Shown here piece after piece: positions 34,428-43,680 of a stretch of 64,000 nucleotides of DNA. The DNA lies in assembly GCF_014108865.1 (NCBI RefSeq), contig NZ_CP053928.1, forward strand, positions 3,224,001 to 3,288,000. The letters run 5' to 3'. The notes under the pieces are model-generated. The model was given only the letters and a program-made list of their open reading frames with translations, was not told the DNA's origin and ran no database searches. How positions within the stretch are numbered: the stretch's first letter is position 1; the number at the start of each line of letters is the position of its first letter. The DNA comes from Nocardioides sp. WS12. Lineage in GTDB: Bacteria; Actinomycetota; Actinomycetes; Propionibacteriales; Nocardioidaceae. The position numbers were made by a program, and so were the translations under genes.

Positions 34428-35387
34428 ATGAGCCGCACCTTGCAGGCGCCCGTCACGGTCGCCTTCGACTACACGCGATCGACCGGCCCTGTCGTCGGTC
34501 GCTTCCTCTCCGGACTCCGCGACGGGGTGGTCGTCGGCGGACGGACCTCGGCCGGTCAGGTCGTCGTACCGCCGCTCGAGTTCGACCCCGTCACCCACGA
34601 GGCAACGACCGAGTTCGTGGAGGTCTCCTCCGTCGGCACGGTCACGTCCTGGACCTGGGTCCCCGAGCCGGTCAAGGGCCAGCCGTTCGACCGGCCGTTC
34701 GCCTTCGCCCTCGTCACCCTCGACGGCGCCGACGTCCCGTTCCTGCACGCGCTCGACGTCTCGTCGCCCGCCGAGGTGACCACCGGCCTGAGGGTGCGCG
34801 TGCGCTGGGCTGCCGAGCGGGTGGGCCACATCAACGACATCGCATGCTTCGAACCGTTGGCCCCCGGCGAGACCGAGCTCGTTGCGTCGCCGGCGGCGTC
34901 CGACGCGCCGGTCACCGGCGTCGTCACGACGGTCTCCCTCGACTACAACTACGCGGCCTCCCCCGAGGAGTCCCTGTTCTACCGCGGCCTCAACGAGGGC
35001 CGGATCATGGGCCAGCGCTGCCCCACCTGCCAGAAGGTCTATGTCCCACCGCGCAGCGCGTGCCCCTCCGACGGAACGCCCACCGCGGAGGAGGTCGAGC
35101 TCTCGCAGACCGGCACCATCACGACGTTCTGCATCGTCAACGTCCCCTTCCTCGGCCAGAAGATCACCCCGCCGTACGTCTCGGCGTACGTCCTCCTCGA
35201 CGGCGCCGACATCGCGGTGCTGCACCTCATCCTCGGCGTCCCCGCCGACGAGGTGCGGATGGGCATGCGGGTCAAGGCGGTCTGGAAGCCGAAGGACGAG
35301 TGGGCGTACTCCCTGGAGAACATCGACCACTTCGCGCCGACCGGCGATCCGGACGCCGAGTTCGCCACCTACCAGCAGCACCTCTGA
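34428..35387 (+). CDS. Tandem DUF35 OB-fold protein, Rv3521-like (steroid thiolase partner)
   Basis: This is a 319-residue protein with two DUF35/OB-fold halves. The second half keeps the zinc-ribbon cysteines (MGQRCPTCQKVYVPPRSACP), the first has none. DUF35 proteins bind Ltp-type thiolases and aldolases to complete their active sites. Position and sequence (FDYTRSTGPVVGRFLSGL) match M. tuberculosis Rv3521, which precedes ltp4 and ltp3 there as here. The gap to the next gene is 17 bp. Confidence 0.92.
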   Translation: MSRTLQAPVTVAFDYTRSTGPVVGRFLSGLRDGVVVGGRTSAGQVVVPPLEFDPVTHEATTEFVEVSSVGTVTSWTWVPEPVKGQPFDRPFAFALVTLDGADVPFLHALDVSSPAEVTTGLRVRVRWAAERVGHINDIACFEPLAPGETELVASPAASDAPVTGVVTTVSLDYNYAASPEESLFYRGLNEGRIMGQRCPTCQKVYVPPRSACPSDGTPTAEEVELSQTGTITTFCIVNVPFLGQKITPPYVSAYVLLDGADIAVLHLILGVPADEVRMGMRVKAVWKPKDEWAYSLENIDHFAPTGDPDAEFATYQQHL

Positions 35388-35404
35388 GACGGGAGACAAG
35401 ACAG

Positions 35405-36457
35405 ATGCGTGACGTCGCCGTCGTCGGGTTCGCCCAGCGACAGATGCCCGAGTTCGACGGGTCCCCGACCTGTGTCGAGCTCCTCGTTCCCGTGTTCAAG
35501 GAGCTCTACGAGCAGACCGGCTGGACCCGCAGGGACGTCGGATTCTGGTGCTCCGGCTCCTCGGACTACCTCGCCGGTCGTTCGTTCTCGTTCGTCCAGG
35601 CGGTGGACGCCATCGGCGTCATCCCGCCGGTCAACGAGTCGCACGTGGAGATGGACCTCGCCTGGGCCATGTACGAGGCGTGGATCAAGATCCAGACGGG
35701 CGAGGTCGACACCGCCCTCGTCTACGCTTTCGGCAAGAGCTCGGCGGGAGTCCTGCGCCGCACTCTCGCGCTCCAGCTCGAGCCGTACACGATGACACCC
35801 CTGTGGCCCGACACCGTGTCCCTCGCCGGCCTCCAGGCCCGCGCCGGTATCGACGCCGGCGTCTGGGACGAGCGGGCCATGGCCGAGGTCGCGAATCGGT
35901 CGCTCACCGACGCCGAGAAGAATGAGTACGCCATCCGCAAGGGCGGCTCATCGGTCGACGAGCTCCTCGCTCGCCCGATGTACGCCGACCCGTTGCGCAA
36001 GCACGACTGCTCCCCCGTCACCGACGGGGTGGCGGCTCTGGTGCTCGCCGCCGGCGACAGGGCCCGCGAGGTCCGCGACCGTCCCGCCTGGCTCACCGGC
36101 ATCGCCCACAATGTCGACCCGATGGGCATGGGCGTCCGCGACCTCACGCGGTCGCCGTCTGCCCAGCGGGCCGGTGCCGCGCTCGACCTCAGCGGCGTCG
36201 AGGTGGCCGAGCTGCACGCACCGTTCAGCCACCAGGAGCTCATCCTGCGCAAGGAGCTCGGGCTCGGCGACGACGTCGTCATCAACCCGTCCGGCGGCGC
36301 GCTGGCGAGCAACCCGATGTTCTCCGGAGGTGGCATCCGCGTCGGCGAGGCCGCGAAGAGGATCTGGTCCGGCGACGCCGACAAGTCCCTTGCCCACGCC
36401 ACCAGCGGCCCCGCCCTGCAGCAGAACCTCGTCTGCACCCTGGAAGGAAACCTCTGA
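35405..36457 (+). CDS. ltp4: Thiolase / lipid-transfer protein Ltp4-like
   Basis: This is a 350-residue SCP2-thiolase-fold enzyme expected to act on steroid side-chain CoA esters. Family features are MRDVAVVGFAQRQMPEF, LYEQTGWTRRDVGFWCSGSSDYLAG and NPSGGALASNPMFSGGGIRVGEAA. The canonical thiolase Cys-nucleophile motif is not obvious, as is common in this subfamily. It matches the place and length of Rv3522 (Ltp4). Its TGA overlaps the next ATG (TGATG). Confidence 0.9.
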   Translation: MRDVAVVGFAQRQMPEFDGSPTCVELLVPVFKELYEQTGWTRRDVGFWCSGSSDYLAGRSFSFVQAVDAIGVIPPVNESHVEMDLAWAMYEAWIKIQTGEVDTALVYAFGKSSAGVLRRTLALQLEPYTMTPLWPDTVSLAGLQARAGIDAGVWDERAMAEVANRSLTDAEKNEYAIRKGGSSVDELLARPMYADPLRKHDCSPVTDGVAALVLAAGDRAREVRDRPAWLTGIAHNVDPMGMGVRDLTRSPSAQRAGAALDLSGVEVAELHAPFSHQELILRKELGLGDDVVINPSGGALASNPMFSGGGIRVGEAAKRIWSGDADKSLAHATSGPALQQNLVCTLEGNL

Positions 36458-37620
36458 TGGGCAAGCAGCCTGCAGCGATCATCGGCGTCGGGCAGACGCA
36501 CCACCGCGCGAAGCGCGAGGACGTCTCCATGGCCGGCCTGTGCCGTGAGGCCATCGACCGTGCGCTCCTCGACGCCAACCTGACGCTCGACGACATCGAC
36601 GCGATCGTCGTCGGCAAGGCGCCGGACCTGTTCGAGGGCGTGATGATGCCCGAACTGTTCCTCGCCGAGGCGCTCGGCGCGGCCGGCAAACCGCTCCTGC
36701 GCGTCCACACGGCCGGCTCGGTCGGCGGCTCGACCGCCATCGTCGCGTCGTCGCTGGTCCAGGCCGGCGTCCACAAGCGCGTGCTGACCGTCGCCTACGA
36801 GAAGCAGTCCGAGTCCAACGCGATGTGGGCGCTGTCCGTCCCGCTCCCGTTCAACATGCCCGTCCACGCGGGTGCCGGCGGCTACTTCGCGCCGCACGTG
36901 CGGTCCTACATCCGTCGCTCGGGCGCTCCGTCGCACATCGGCGCGATCGTCGCTGCCAAGGACCGCAACAACGCGCTCAAGAACCCGTACGCCCACCTGC
37001 ACAACGAGGGCACCACGGTCGAGACCGTGCTCGCGTCGCAGATGCTCTGGGACCCGATCCGGTACGACGAGACCTGCCCGTCGAGCGACGGCGCCTGTGC
37101 ACTGGTCATCGTCGACGAAGACACCGCCAAGTCGTCGCCGAACCCGGCCTGGATCCACGGCACGGTGATGCGGTCGGAGGCCACCACGGCCGCCGAGCGC
37201 GACCAGGTCAACCCGCAGGCCGGACGTGACGCTGCGGCCGCGCTCTGGAAGCAGGCCGGCATCACGAGCCCGATCGACGAGATCGACATGGCCGAGATCT
37301 ACGTGCCGTTCTCCTGGTTCGAGCCGATGTGGCTGGAGAACCTCGGCTTCGCTGCCGAGGGCGGCGGCTGGAAGCTGACCGAGTCCGGCGAGACGGCCAT
37401 GACCGGCAAGATCCCGGTCAACTGCTCCGGCGGCGTGCTGTCCTCGAACCCGATCGGCGCGTCCGGCATGCTCCGCTTCGGCGAGGCTGCCCTGCAGGTC
37501 CGCGGCGCGGCCGGCGAGCACCAGGTCGACGGCGTACGACGAGCGCTCGGCCACGCCTACGGCGGCGGCTCGCAGTTCTTCGCGATGTGGGTCGTCGGGT
37601 CGGAGAAGCCGACCAACTGA
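36457..37620 (+). CDS. ltp3: Thiolase / lipid-transfer protein Ltp3-like
   Basis: This is a 387-residue SCP2-thiolase homologue, partner of the preceding Ltp4-like protein. Diagnostic blocks are AIIGVGQTHHRAKREDVSMAG, VHTAGSVGGSTAIVASSLVQAG (thiolase nucleophile region with Gly-Ser instead of Cys) and VNCSGGVLSSNPIGASGMLRFGEAA. It corresponds to Rv3523 (Ltp3). Start ATG at 36457 is coupled to ltp4. A 7-bp hairpin follows its stop. Confidence 0.9.
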   Translation: MGKQPAAIIGVGQTHHRAKREDVSMAGLCREAIDRALLDANLTLDDIDAIVVGKAPDLFEGVMMPELFLAEALGAAGKPLLRVHTAGSVGGSTAIVASSLVQAGVHKRVLTVAYEKQSESNAMWALSVPLPFNMPVHAGAGGYFAPHVRSYIRRSGAPSHIGAIVAAKDRNNALKNPYAHLHNEGTTVETVLASQMLWDPIRYDETCPSSDGACALVIVDEDTAKSSPNPAWIHGTVMRSEATTAAERDQVNPQAGRDAAAALWKQAGITSPIDEIDMAEIYVPFSWFEPMWLENLGFAAEGGGWKLTESGETAMTGKIPVNCSGGVLSSNPIGASGMLRFGEAALQVRGAAGEHQVDGVRRALGHAYGGGSQFFAMWVVGSEKPTN

Positions 37621-37629
37621 CCCCGTGAC

Positions 37630-37652
37630 GGGGCCGCGACCACCACGGCCCC
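37630..37652 (+). terminator. Probable terminator of the ltp operon
   Basis: GGGGCCG and CGGCCCC form a 7-bp stem with a 9-base loop, 9 bp after the ltp3 stop. A T-run is lacking, as is common in high-GC actinobacteria. Confidence 0.55.
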
Positions 37653-37690
37653 ATACTGGGAACGTGTCAGCCCCGACGGGGGCCGGCTTC

Positions 37691-37764
37691 GCGGACGTGG
37701 TGTAGTTGCAGCACGCTTTCCTTCCAGGAAAGGGGTCGAGGTTCAAATCCTCGCGTCCGCTCCA
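37691..37764 (+). tRNA. glyT: tRNA-Gly(UCC), CCA encoded
   Basis: The cloverleaf can be folded by eye. The 7-bp acceptor stem is GCGGACG (37691-37697) with CGTCCGC (37754-37760), then discriminator T and CCA. The anticodon stem is CTTTC/GAAAG with loop CTTCCAG, anticodon TCC (glycine GGA codons). The T arm is CGAGG-TTCAAAT-CCTCG. It stands alone between the steroid block and the helicase. Confidence 0.95.
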
Positions 37765-37818
37765 GGCCGGTGGGCGAGGCGGCCCTGATCGTGGCTCCGG
37801 CCCCGATAGCGTCCGGGG

Positions 37819-39552
37819 GTGGCCAGTTCTCGTCGCTCCAGCGTTCGTCGACGCAGCGCGTCACCGCGCCGTGCTGCGGCGCGGAAGTCGCCGCAGCCCT
37901 TGCCGGCTGCCGGTCCGGGCGAGCGTGTGTGGGTGCTCGACGTCCCCTACGGGACACAGGTCGACGGTGCCACCTGGCACCCGACCGTCAAGACCCACCT
38001 GTACGTCGGCCGCGCCCTGCCCGCGCACCTCGCGCCGTACTCTCCCGGGCCGTACACGCTCGGCCGGTTCATCGAGAACACCCTCAATCCGGAGACTCCG
38101 ACGCCCAGCCCGGAGCCGACCGATGCCCTCGAGCCCCGGAGGATCCAGTTCGAAGCGGCCGATGCGATCGCGGCGCGCGCCGCAGCGGGCGGACGGCAGT
38201 TCCTGCTCGCTGACGAACCCGGCGTGGGCAAGACGATCGCCGCGGTGCTCGGAGCGACGGCAGTGGGCGACCTCCGTGGTGCGCGACGTGTGCTCGTCGT
38301 CGCCGACCGGCCTGCCGCGATCACCATCGGCCACTGGTGCCGCACGATCACGGCGCTGGGTCACGGCGGACTCGAATGGGTCGTGATCACGTGGGACCGG
38401 CTGGAGAAGGTCAAGGACCACACGTGGGACGTGATCATCGCGGACGAGGCCCACGCACTGCGACGTACGACGACGAAGCGGTGGAAGCTCTGGGCGCGAA
38501 TCTCGGGACACGGGAAGGCGCACGACAAGGCGCCGTTCGTCATCGCGACGACCGCGACGCCCGGACACACGCCGCTTGAACTGCCGTACCTGGCTCCGGC
38601 CTATGCACAGGTGCTCGGCGAGCCGATGAGGGAGTGGACCTCGGCGACGCAGCCCGGGGCTGCGTTCGCGACCGCGCTCGAGCGCCACGGAGTGGGGGTC
38701 GAGCGGGGACGCTACGGCGCGACCTGGACCACCGATCCTGCGCGACGCGCTGCGGATCTCAAGCTGGTGCGCGGCTGGCTCGACGAGGAGCGTCCTCCGG
38801 CGATGCTGCACCGCGCCGCGCCGTGGGGCCCGGTGCCGATCTCCGGCATGCCGGTGGCGCTCACGCCGGCGGAGCGGTCGGCGTACGAAGCCCAATGGGG
38901 AGAGTTCTGCCGGGAGATGGACATCGCGCGGAGCGGCCGCAATGTCGCGAAGGGCCGGGCCGCGCTGATGCGCTTCCGGCAGAAGGCCGGGCTGATCCGG
39001 GTCGACTCGACGGTTGCCTGGATCGCCCAGCAGGTCGAGGCCGAACGGCAGGTGGCGTGCTCGGTCGAGTTCGTCGGGACGGCCGCCGACCCGATCGCCG
39101 ACCGACTGCGTGACTCCGGCATCGAGGTCGCCTCGATCTACGGCCGCGACCGGTTCGACGTCGAGGCCGAGCGGCTCCGATTCCAGACCGGACAGGCGAA
39201 GGTCTGCGTCTTCACCACCGTCGCATCGATCAGCCTCCATGCCGGCGAAACCCTCGCCGACGGCAGCCAGGCGAGCACCGATCCCCGGGTCGGCGTCTTC
39301 CACCAGGCCCGCTTCTCGGGCATCGCCGGACGGCAGGTGACGGGGCGCACCCACCGCGACCACCAGGTCTCGCCGTGGCACATCGCGTACGCCGAGGACA
39401 CCGTCGAGGAGCAGGTCGGCAAGGTGATGGTGGAGCGGATCGCCGCGGCCTCCGACACGGTGGGAAGCGACACCACCGGTCTCGCCGACCTCGCCCAACT
39501 CCTCGGCGCCGACTGGCTGCCGACCACGACGCTGACCGACGACGGCGCCTGA
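37819..39552 (+). CDS. Superfamily 2 DEAD/DEAH helicase, phage-like
   Basis: This is a 577-residue SF2 helicase. An N-terminal basic tail (residues 1-25) is followed by Walker A EPGVGKT at 133-139, Walker B DEAH at 209-212, motif III TATPG at 245-249 and motif VI QVTGRTHRD near residue 510. The domain order and the short insertions are like helicases found in actinobacteriophages and mobile elements. It begins 54 bp after the tRNA, a usual integration target, but no integrase, repeat or phage genes accompany it. GTG at 37819 is taken as the start. Confidence 0.83.
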   Translation: MASSRRSSVRRRSASPRRAAARKSPQPLPAAGPGERVWVLDVPYGTQVDGATWHPTVKTHLYVGRALPAHLAPYSPGPYTLGRFIENTLNPETPTPSPEPTDALEPRRIQFEAADAIAARAAAGGRQFLLADEPGVGKTIAAVLGATAVGDLRGARRVLVVADRPAAITIGHWCRTITALGHGGLEWVVITWDRLEKVKDHTWDVIIADEAHALRRTTTKRWKLWARISGHGKAHDKAPFVIATTATPGHTPLELPYLAPAYAQVLGEPMREWTSATQPGAAFATALERHGVGVERGRYGATWTTDPARRAADLKLVRGWLDEERPPAMLHRAAPWGPVPISGMPVALTPAERSAYEAQWGEFCREMDIARSGRNVAKGRAALMRFRQKAGLIRVDSTVAWIAQQVEAERQVACSVEFVGTAADPIADRLRDSGIEVASIYGRDRFDVEAERLRFQTGQAKVCVFTTVASISLHAGETLADGSQASTDPRVGVFHQARFSGIAGRQVTGRTHRDHQVSPWHIAYAEDTVEEQVGKVMVERIAAASDTVGSDTTGLADLAQLLGADWLPTTTLTDDGA

Positions 39553-39614
39553 CCGCGTGCCGCACAGGCCACGCGAAGTCGAGGGTCACGGCACTCCCCC
39601 GTTAGGCTCGTTTC

Positions 39615-40382
39615 GTGATTGAGCTCCGCACCCCCGCCCAGATCGAGCAGATGCGTCCCGCCGGGCGTTTCGTCGCCTCGGTGATCAAGGCCCTCTCCGA
39701 GAAGGCCGCCGTGGGTGTGAACCTGCTCGAGCTCGATGCCCTGGCTCACAAGATGATCAAGGACGCCGGTGCGGAGTCCTGCTACATCGACTACCACCCG
39801 TCCTTCGGCGCGAGCCCGTTCGGCAAGGTGCTCTGCACCTCGGTCAACGACGCCGTCCTGCACGGCCTGCCGTTCGACTACGTCCTCCAGGACGGTGACC
39901 TGCTCTCCGTCGACTTCGCCGCCTCCGTTGACGGCTGGGTGGCCGACTCGGCCCTGTCCGTGATCGTCGGTACCCCGAACGAGAAGGACCAGTGGCTCAT
40001 CGACGTCACGCAGCGCGCGCTGGACGCCGGCATCGACGCCGCCCGCGCGGGCAACAAGCTCGGCGACATCTCGTTCGCCATCGGCAGCGTCGCGCACGCC
40101 GAGGGCCTCAAGGTGAACCTGCAGTTCGGCGGCCACGGCGTCGGCCGGACCATGCACGGCGAGCCGCACATCTCCAATGACGGCCGCCCCGGCCGCGGTC
40201 TCAAGCTGCGTCCCGGCCTGGTCATCGCGATCGAGCCGTGGTTCCTGCACACGACCGACGAGATCACCTTCGACCCCGACGGCTGGACCATCCGGTCGGC
40301 TGACGGTTCGCGGGGCGCTCACACCGAGCACACGGTCGCGATCACCGACGGCGACCCGTTGGTGCTCACCGCGCGCGACTGA
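39615..40382 (+). CDS. map: Methionine aminopeptidase, type I
   Basis: This enzyme removes the initiator methionine from new proteins. The 255-residue protein has the pita-bread fold motifs LQDGDLLSVDFAASVDGWVADSAL (metal Asp residues), GHGVGRTMHGEPHI (metal His) and VIAIEPWF and TEHTVAIT (metal Glu residues). It starts with GTG at 39615. It is a free-standing paralogue rather than the ribosomal-operon copy. There is no N-terminal SH3 extension. Confidence 0.96.
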   Translation: MIELRTPAQIEQMRPAGRFVASVIKALSEKAAVGVNLLELDALAHKMIKDAGAESCYIDYHPSFGASPFGKVLCTSVNDAVLHGLPFDYVLQDGDLLSVDFAASVDGWVADSALSVIVGTPNEKDQWLIDVTQRALDAGIDAARAGNKLGDISFAIGSVAHAEGLKVNLQFGGHGVGRTMHGEPHISNDGRPGRGLKLRPGLVIAIEPWFLHTTDEITFDPDGWTIRSADGSRGAHTEHTVAITDGDPLVLTARD

Positions 40383-40394
40383 CGAGTCGGCGGG

Positions 40395-40778
40395 TCAGTC
40401 GTCCAGCAGTTGCTCGTGCCCGCTCGGGCACCGTCCGCGCGTGCAGTCGTAGAACCCTTCGTCGAAGTCGATCCACGTCGACCAGCACTTCGCGCAGTAG
40501 TTGAGTTCGCACACAGTGCAGCAGAACGCACCGAGGTCTCCGGTCAGCCGGGCGACGTCTAGCGGATCGATCTGATCCCGTCCGGAGACGAGCTCGACGA
40601 GACCAGCGGGCGCGATGCCGGTGTTCTCGCCAAGGAACACCAGCCGGTACGACGGGCCGTCGTAGACCGGGTGCCCTGCGCCCTGCGTGGAAAGGGTCGC
40701 TGCGACGGCTCCGCAGGCCGAGCAAGTGAACTCGAACCCGTCGGCAGCACGCAGTCCAAGGCGGGACACGTTGATCAC
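40395..40778 (-). CDS. Cysteine-rich hypothetical protein
   Basis: This is a 127-residue protein with two cysteine groups: FTCSACG near residue 18, and FCCTVCELNYCAKCW with FYDCTRGRCPSGH near the C-terminus. It looks like a zinc-binding protein of unknown function. GTG at 40778 is the start. It is convergent with map (12-bp gap) and divergent from the PIG-L gene. Confidence 0.75.
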   Translation of the reverse strand: MINVSRLGLRAADGFEFTCSACGAVAATLSTQGAGHPVYDGPSYRLVFLGENTGIAPAGLVELVSGRDQIDPLDVARLTGDLGAFCCTVCELNYCAKCWSTWIDFDEGFYDCTRGRCPSGHEQLLDD

Positions 40779-40827
40779 GCACCCATTGTGCGGCGTACCG
40801 CGGGACGCAGGTGGCTAACTTGGGGCC

Positions 40828-41622
40828 ATGGCTCGCAACCGGACCCTTGCCTGCGTCTTCGCCCATCCCGATGACGACGCTTACGGCGTCGCCGGCAGCG
40901 TCGCGCTGCACGCCGATGACCCGGACTTCAGGTTCGTCCTGATCCACGCGACGTACGGCGAGCAGGGCGAGATCCGCGACGGGTTCCCGGCCACCCGCGA
41001 GACGCTGGGCGCCGTCCGCCGAGCCGAGGACGAAGCCGCGTGGCGGGCGCACGGCCGGGTGCCGGACCGCCACGAGTGGCTGGGCCTGCCCGATGGCGCA
41101 CTCGCGGACGTTCCGTTCGAGGACGTCGTCGGTGCGGTCGCGCGAATCCTCGACGAGGAGGATCCCGCTGTCGTCGTGACGTTCGGACCGGACGGGATCT
41201 TCGGCCACCCCGACCACATTGCGATCGGCGCAGCGACAGACGAGGCCTTCGCACGCCTGCGTTCCGAGGACCGCTCCGGCTTCCAGCGCCTGGCGCACGG
41301 GGCCGTTCCGCAGTCGGTGTTCGAGCGCTGGAACCGCCAGCGTGCCGAGCTCGGGCTGTACACCTTCGACCCGACGCAGACCTTCCACATGCGCGGCGTT
41401 CCGGACGAGCAGATCCGGATCACCGTGAATTGCCGCCAGCACGCCAGCCAGATCGTGGCCGGCCTCCGCGAGCACAGGAGCCAGTTGCACGTGATGTCCG
41501 ACGACCCGACCAACACCAAGCAGTGGGAGCGGCGGGTCGGGCGCGAGTGGTACGCCGTTGCCTGGCCCGAGATCGAGCCCGACGCACCCACGCTCACTGA
41601 CCTCTTCGACGGTCTCGCCTGA
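40828..41622 (+). CDS. PIG-L family N-deacetylase
   Basis: This is a 264-residue zinc-dependent GlcNAc-type deacetylase. The motif AHPDDD (residues 12-17) supplies His and Asp ligands, and GIFGHPDH supplies the later His. Family members deacetylate mycothiol precursors (MshB), mycothiol conjugates (Mca) or other sugars; which one applies is undetermined. Its end lies 13 bp from the convergent MFS gene. Confidence 0.88.
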   Translation: MARNRTLACVFAHPDDDAYGVAGSVALHADDPDFRFVLIHATYGEQGEIRDGFPATRETLGAVRRAEDEAAWRAHGRVPDRHEWLGLPDGALADVPFEDVVGAVARILDEEDPAVVVTFGPDGIFGHPDHIAIGAATDEAFARLRSEDRSGFQRLAHGAVPQSVFERWNRQRAELGLYTFDPTQTFHMRGVPDEQIRITVNCRQHASQIVAGLREHRSQLHVMSDDPTNTKQWERRVGREWYAVAWPEIEPDAPTLTDLFDGLA

Positions 41623-41635
41623 CGAGTCCTGTCGT

Positions 41636-42862
41636 TCAGGTCGAGAGCCCGCTGAGTCGACTTCGGGCGAACAGCACCATCGCCACGACCTGTGCCCCAG
41701 CGACGATCACCACCAGTGCGTCCAGATGACGGGTGACGAGGGCACCTGCCACGACGCCACCGGCCAGGGCACCGATCCCCTGCACGGCCGCGAACACGCC
41801 ATAGCCGGTCGCGCGGCGATGGGACGGTACGACGGCCGCGACCTGCGCCTTGACCGTCGAGTCGAGAACACCGGTCGCCACACCCCACAGCGCCACGCCA
41901 CCGAGGACGAGGGCGAGGCGGTCGGCGAACGCGAGAGCCGGTACGACGGCGACCAGCAACGGGACGACGTACAGGACACGGGCGCCCCAGCGGTCGAACA
42001 GGAAACCTGTGCCGAGGGCCGCGACGGCTGCAGTCAACATGGCGAGCGCGTAGACCAGTGGCGCGGCGGCGAGCGGCACCAGGCCTTCTTCGACGAACCG
42101 GTATGAGATGACGCCGAAGGTCATCAGGCCGGCGGTCGCCAGGGCGGAAGCGCACGCGAACAGGTGGAAGCGTGGCGGTAGGTCGATCCCCAGTGCACCA
42201 GCGAGGCCGGACCGGTGCGAGTTCTCGGCAGCGTCGACGGGCGGTTCCTCGGACACCGTGAGCGTTGGCACCCGTCGGGCCAGTTGCGCGAGCACCAGAA
42301 GTGAGAGCGCGCCGGGGATGGCCAGCACCGCGAAGCCCGGCCAGAGCACTCCGGTCGCCGCAGCGACACCGGCGACGACCAACGGGCCGGCGAAAGCGCC
42401 CACCTGGTCGAGCGCCTTGTGGACGCCGAAGGCCTTACCCATGTTGCCGCTCGAGGCGACCCTGGCCAGGAGAGCGGACTTCGAGGGACTCCGGATCGCC
42501 TTGCCGGCCCGTTCGCACAGGATCAGCGCCGCTGCCACGGCCACGCCCGCCGTACCCAATGCCGGAGCGATGGCGAGCAGGGGCACGCACACGGCGGTGA
42601 GGGCGTACCCGACGACCGTCAGGCGCCAGTGGCGGCCGCTTCGGTCCGCCCACGGTCCGGTCCCGAGGCGCAGCAGCAGCGCCATGGCTTCGCCGGCACC
42701 GGTGACGATGCCCACGACCAGTGCCGAGGCGCCGAGCGTGCCGAGGAACGGGCCCGAGATGGACCGCATCCCCTCGTAGACCATGTCGGCCAGCAGGCTG
42801 ACGAACCCGAAGGCCACGATCGTGCGCCACGTGCTCCAGCCTTGCGCGGGTGCCTCGGTCAC
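41636..42862 (-). CDS. MFS transporter (12 TM)
   Basis: This is a 408-residue major facilitator. Long hydrophobic segments are regular (TIVAFGFVSLLADMVYEGMRS, FLGTLGASALVVGIVTGAGEAMALL, and others), with the MFS loop motif GTGPWADRSGRHWRL between helices 2 and 3. GTG at 42862 is preferred to the longer frame from 42919, because the upstream residues are not typical. Substrate unknown; drug or metabolite export is the usual guess for this subfamily. Confidence 0.88.
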   Translation of the reverse strand: MTEAPAQGWSTWRTIVAFGFVSLLADMVYEGMRSISGPFLGTLGASALVVGIVTGAGEAMALLLRLGTGPWADRSGRHWRLTVVGYALTAVCVPLLAIAPALGTAGVAVAAALILCERAGKAIRSPSKSALLARVASSGNMGKAFGVHKALDQVGAFAGPLVVAGVAAATGVLWPGFAVLAIPGALSLLVLAQLARRVPTLTVSEEPPVDAAENSHRSGLAGALGIDLPPRFHLFACASALATAGLMTFGVISYRFVEEGLVPLAAAPLVYALAMLTAAVAALGTGFLFDRWGARVLYVVPLLVAVVPALAFADRLALVLGGVALWGVATGVLDSTVKAQVAAVVPSHRRATGYGVFAAVQGIGALAGGVVAGALVTRHLDALVVIVAGAQVVAMVLFARSRLSGLST

Positions 42863-42968
42863 GCGTGGATCATGCCAGTCCCCGATGCACAGGTGACCAC
42901 CACCACTTACCGAGCCCACCCCTCGGCGCCGGTCGTACGACGTCCGGCAGGCCTTCTACTCTGGACCC

Positions 42969-43637
42969 GTGCTCTACGAGGTTCTCCACACCATCGTCCC
43001 TCCCGTCGCGCGCGCGGTCTGGCGGCCGACGATCGAGGGCATCGAGCACGTCCCGATGTCGGGACCGGTTCTCATCGCGAGCAACCACCTCAGCTTCGCG
43101 GACAGCGTGGTGATCCCGATCGTGGCGCCCCGCAAGGTGGTGTTCCTGGCGAAGGCGGAGTACTTCACCGGGGCGGGGATCAAGGGCCGGGCGAGCAAGA
43201 TCTGGTTCGAGGGCCTCGGGATGGTGCCCGTCGACCGCAGCGACACCCAGGCTGCCCTCAAGTCCCTCGACATCGCTCTTGAGGTGCTCGGCCGAGGCGA
43301 GGCATTCGGGATCTATCCGGAGGGCACCCGTTCGCGCGACGGCAAGCTCTACCGCGGCCGCACCGGCATCGCACAGCTCGCCCTGACGGCGGGTGTCCCG
43401 GTGGTGCCCGTCGGTTTGATCGGCACCGAGAACCTGCAGCCGGTGGATGGTGCCCTGCCGAAGCGCGCGAAGGTGACGGTCCGCTTCGGCAAGCCGCTCG
43501 ACTTCAAGGGCCGATTCGACGGCGTACCGGCGGGCCGGGCGCGCCGCCAGGTCACCGACGAGATCATGGACGCGATCCACGCCCTCACCGGCCAGGAGCG
43601 GGTCGAGGCGTACAACGAGCGCCCCATCGACGCCTGA
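42969..43637 (+). CDS. plsC: 1-acyl-sn-glycerol-3-phosphate acyltransferase (PlsC)
   Basis: PlsC makes phosphatidic acid from lysophosphatidate. The 222-residue protein has the catalytic NH-x4-D motif as Asn39-His40...Asp45 (NHLSFAD) and the substrate motif PEGTRS at 117-122, with PVVPVGLIG further on. The GTG at 42969 gives MLYEVLHTIVPPVARAVW. There is no other gene in the 106 bp upstream, where the divergent MFS promoter also lies. Confidence 0.95.
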   Translation: MLYEVLHTIVPPVARAVWRPTIEGIEHVPMSGPVLIASNHLSFADSVVIPIVAPRKVVFLAKAEYFTGAGIKGRASKIWFEGLGMVPVDRSDTQAALKSLDIALEVLGRGEAFGIYPEGTRSRDGKLYRGRTGIAQLALTAGVPVVPVGLIGTENLQPVDGALPKRAKVTVRFGKPLDFKGRFDGVPAGRARRQVTDEIMDAIHALTGQERVEAYNERPIDA

Positions 43638-43680
43638 CAATCCTTCGGCGCTCACTGCGATCCTGCGACAGGATGAGCGC

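Noticed and set aside
37691..39552. Integrated prophage at tRNA-Gly
   Set aside because: Only one phage-like gene; no integrase, repressor, structural genes or duplicated tRNA end seen.
41618..41640. Terminator between the PIG-L and MFS genes
   Set aside because: The stem (CCTGA...TCAGG) is interrupted by a bulge, so support is too weak.
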